Of a DNA stretch of 64,000 bases, positions 62,564 to 64,000 are shown in pieces. Every line of letters begins with the position of its first letter. Positions within the stretch are counted from its first letter, which is position 1. The notes beneath the pieces are model-generated. The model searched no databases and was not told the DNA's origin. It saw nothing but the letters and a program-made list of their open reading frames with translations. Position numbers and translations under genes: made by a program. Source of the DNA: Bin80 sp965203305 (GTDB taxonomy: Bacteria; Bacteroidota; Rhodothermia; Rhodothermales; Bin80); contig OZ241874.1 of assembly GCA_965203305.1 (NCBI GenBank), forward strand, positions 1,984,001 to 2,048,000, written 5' to 3'.

Positions 62564-62650
62564 TTTGATCTCACAGACAAGCGCAAAATTTTAGGATAGC
62601 CCACTGTTACGACCGCAACATCTCCGGGTTCCCGCACTGAAAATTTTTTT

Positions 62651-63220
62651 CTAGTCTTCGGGGACAATCTGCAGATAGTCCAGCTCCACCGGAGTTTTGC
62701 GTCCGAAAATGGAGACCATCACGACAACCTTCATCTTGTCCGGGTAGACATCATCCACAACGCCCGAGAAGTTGTTGAACGGACCATCTATCACGCGAAT
62801 GGTATCGCCTGTTGCGAAGGGAATTTCCGGCTTGTCTCCCGACTCTTTGGCTTCATCAATCCGGCCAAGAATCCGTTTGATATCCTCTTCCAGGAGCGGC
62901 TCTGGATGATCCCGAGAGGGCAGCCACTTGATGGCTTCTCTTTTTTGTTTGAAGACCTGTTCCTTGAACACATGCACCAGCCGCCTGTCCAGTGCTGCAT
63001 TTACCAGCATGTATCCAGGGAAATCCGCCTTTTCGCGTGTGCGTTTTTTTCCGGCCCGCATCACAAAGACATTTTGGGTCGGAATCAGAATTTCCCCGAG
63101 CTGATCTGCAAGTCCTTCACGCTCCAGCGTTTCTATGATGTACTCCTTGACTTTTTTCTCGTGTCCAGAGAAAGTTTGCAGGGCATACCACTTGAATTTG
63201 GTGTTCTGTACCAGTTCCAT
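62651..63220 (-). CDS. nusG: Transcription termination/antitermination factor NusG
   Basis: 189 residues: NGN domain (KWYALQTFSGHEKKVKEYII, then PGYMLVNAAL) and C-terminal KOW domain (ATGDTIRVIDGPFNNFSGVV). It binds RNA polymerase and Rho or ribosomal S10. Standard position after secE. Confidence 0.95.
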   Translation of the reverse strand: MELVQNTKFKWYALQTFSGHEKKVKEYIIETLEREGLADQLGEILIPTQNVFVMRAGKKRTREKADFPGYMLVNAALDRRLVHVFKEQVFKQKREAIKWLPSRDHPEPLLEEDIKRILGRIDEAKESGDKPEIPFATGDTIRVIDGPFNNFSGVVDDVYPDKMKVVVMVSIFGRKTPVELDYLQIVPED

Positions 63221-63236
63221 TTTCGTTCAAAGAATG

Positions 63237-63434
63237 TTAGCCTGGGTAAATCACATCAAGCACATAACTAATCACCCGGTCTGCACCAAAGATGAACAGC
63301 GCAAGAACAAAACTGGACACGAGCGTGATCAGGGTATGGCTGATCAGCTCTTTTCGTTGCGGCCAGCTTGCCTTGCGCATCTCCGTGGCAACATCCTCCA
63401 GGTAGTTACGGACTTTGGAAAACAATTTTTTCAT
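63237..63434 (-). CDS. secE: Preprotein translocase subunit SecE
   Basis: 65 residues from ATG 63434 (MKKLFSKVRNYLEDVATEMR), the short single-helix form. The conserved amphipathic KASWPQRKELISHTL precedes the transmembrane helix LITLVSSFVLALFIFGADRV. The longer frame upstream runs into the tRNA gene and is not real. Confidence 0.92.
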   Translation of the reverse strand: MKKLFSKVRNYLEDVATEMRKASWPQRKELISHTLITLVSSFVLALFIFGADRVISYVLDVIYPG

Positions 63435-63452
63435 GGTAGTCTGTTCATTTTG

Positions 63453-63525
63453 CACGGGTGGTAGGACTTGAACCCACAACCTGCGGTTTTGGAGACCGCC
63501 GCTCTGCCAGTTGAGCTACACCCGT
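63453..63525 (-). tRNA. trnW: tRNA-Trp (anticodon CCA)
   Basis: A 73-base gene read from 63525. The acceptor stem pairs ACGGGTG with CACCCGT, the D arm is GCTCAACTGGCAGAGC, the anticodon loop has CTCCAAA with CCA, and the T arm has GTTCAAG. CCA is not encoded. Its position between tuf and secE is the common arrangement. Confidence 0.96.
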
Positions 63526-63535
63526 CTGTTTAAGT

Positions 63536-64000
63536 TCAGTCCGTAATTTTGGTAACGACTCCTGCTCCAACCGTCCGTCCCCCTTCACGGATCGCAAACC
63601 GCAACCCCTGCTCCATCGCCACCGGCTGGATCAGCTTCACCTTGAACTGCGTGTTGTCCCCCGGCATCACCATCTCCGTTCCCCCCGGCAACTCAATGTC
63701 CCCCGTCACATCCGTCGTCCGAAAATAGAACTGCGGACGGTATCCCTTGAAAAACGGCGTGTGCCGTCCCCCCTCATCCTTGCTCAAAATATACACCTCG
63801 CACTCAAAATTCCGGTGCGGCGTAATCGAACCCGGATGCACGATCACCTGCCCACGCTCCACCCCGTCCTTCGCAATCCCGCGAAGCAACAGTCCTACAT
63901 TGTCCCCCGCCTGCCCCTCATCCAGGATCTTCCGAAACATCTCCACCCCCGTTACCGTCGTCCCTGTCTTCTCTTCCCGAATCCCTACGATCTCCACCTT
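63536..64000 (-). CDS. tuf: Elongation factor Tu, 5' part outside window
   Basis: The last 154 codons of EF-Tu: EIVGIREEKTGTTVTGVEMF, GQAGDNVGLLLRGI, PGSITPHRNFECEVYILSKD and the terminal RFAIREGGRTVGAGVVTKI. It delivers aminoacyl-tRNA to the ribosome. The GTPase domain lies beyond base 64000. The tRNA-Trp gene follows after 10 bp. Confidence 0.97.
   Translation of the reverse strand, partial: KVEIVGIREEKTGTTVTGVEMFRKILDEGQAGDNVGLLLRGIAKDGVERGQVIVHPGSITPHRNFECEVYILSKDEGGRHTPFFKGYRPQFYFRTTDVTGDIELPGGTEMVMPGDNTQFKVKLIQPVAMEQGLRFAIREGGRTVGAGVVTKITD

Noticed and set aside
1..64000. CRISPR arrays, rRNA genes, replication origin
   Set aside because: No regularly spaced direct repeats, rRNA sequence or DnaA-box cluster was seen on either strand.

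Overview
The window comes from a Gram-negative bacterium. Outer-membrane barrels, a lipoprotein-sorting ATPase, ExbB/ExbD/TonB-type proteins and a chaperone-usher set are all visible. The style of the housekeeping proteins suggests the Bacteroidota/Rhodothermota side of the FCB group, but that placement is inference, since no rRNA gene is present. Coding is mostly on the minus strand. The housekeeping blocks are intact. The spaces between them are full of broken genes and solo insertion-sequence ends, as in a genome that has taken many mobile-element hits.

Layout. 1-3.2 kb is a defence island: the type I methyltransferase hsdM (cut by the window edge) and two different HEPN/MNT toxin-antitoxin pairs. 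3.2-6.3 kb holds a small inverted-repeat element, the first 45 codons of a pcrA/uvrD helicase, a terminal-inverted-repeat (TIR) element carrying an AAA+ ATPase (unit A), and an IS21 end. 6.35-9.1 kb is the folate operon pabB-pabA-pabC. 9.5-11.1 kb is a decayed second ATPase element (unit B). 11.1-16.3 kb has nadA, lolD, an outer-membrane protein, a sigma-54 response regulator and a TPR membrane protein. 16.5-18.7 kb is gapA-pgk. 19-22.4 kb has a methyltransferase and a doubly broken two-gene module (ABC-type ATPase plus PD-(D/E)xK-like nuclease). 23.0-26.4 kb is a tandem array of two more ATPase units plus a rearranged end. 26.6-30.6 kb is an ExbB-ExbD-ExbD-TonB-like-TPR lipoprotein operon. 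31-38.2 kb is a chaperone-usher fimbrial locus, with a second related locus at 47.3-49.5 kb. 39.6-41.5 kb is an intact IS1634-type transposase. 42-46.5 kb has small metabolic and repair genes, including msrP, an HNH protein and a MOSC protein. 50.1-51.8 kb is a nucleobase permease fused to an RsbW-like domain. 51.9-64 kb is the classic tuf-trnW-secE-nusG-rplKAJL-rpoBC cluster.

The most unusual content is the ATPase element family. Four paralogous AAA+ ATPases of about 390-440 residues sit on DNA units with inverted ends built around TTATCCAGCAAAATCCGCA. The 3.3-kb tandem array (23038-26371) is flanked by a perfect 8-bp direct repeat, which is what an insertion leaves behind, yet the units encode no recognisable transposase. 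The two array members are almost identical except in the predicted C-terminal winged-helix segment. A hairpin around the stop codon keeps its pairing across copies. This looks like a mobile element family whose only cargo is an ATPase, and I do not recognise it as a named system.

The second notable theme is surface variation. A two-gene cassette (a secreted protein of about 220 residues overlapping a pilin-like gene by exactly 13 nt) occurs three times. Two copies carry homopolymeric G/C tracts of 11 and 9 bases immediately after their apparent start codons, which would suit slipped-strand phase variation.
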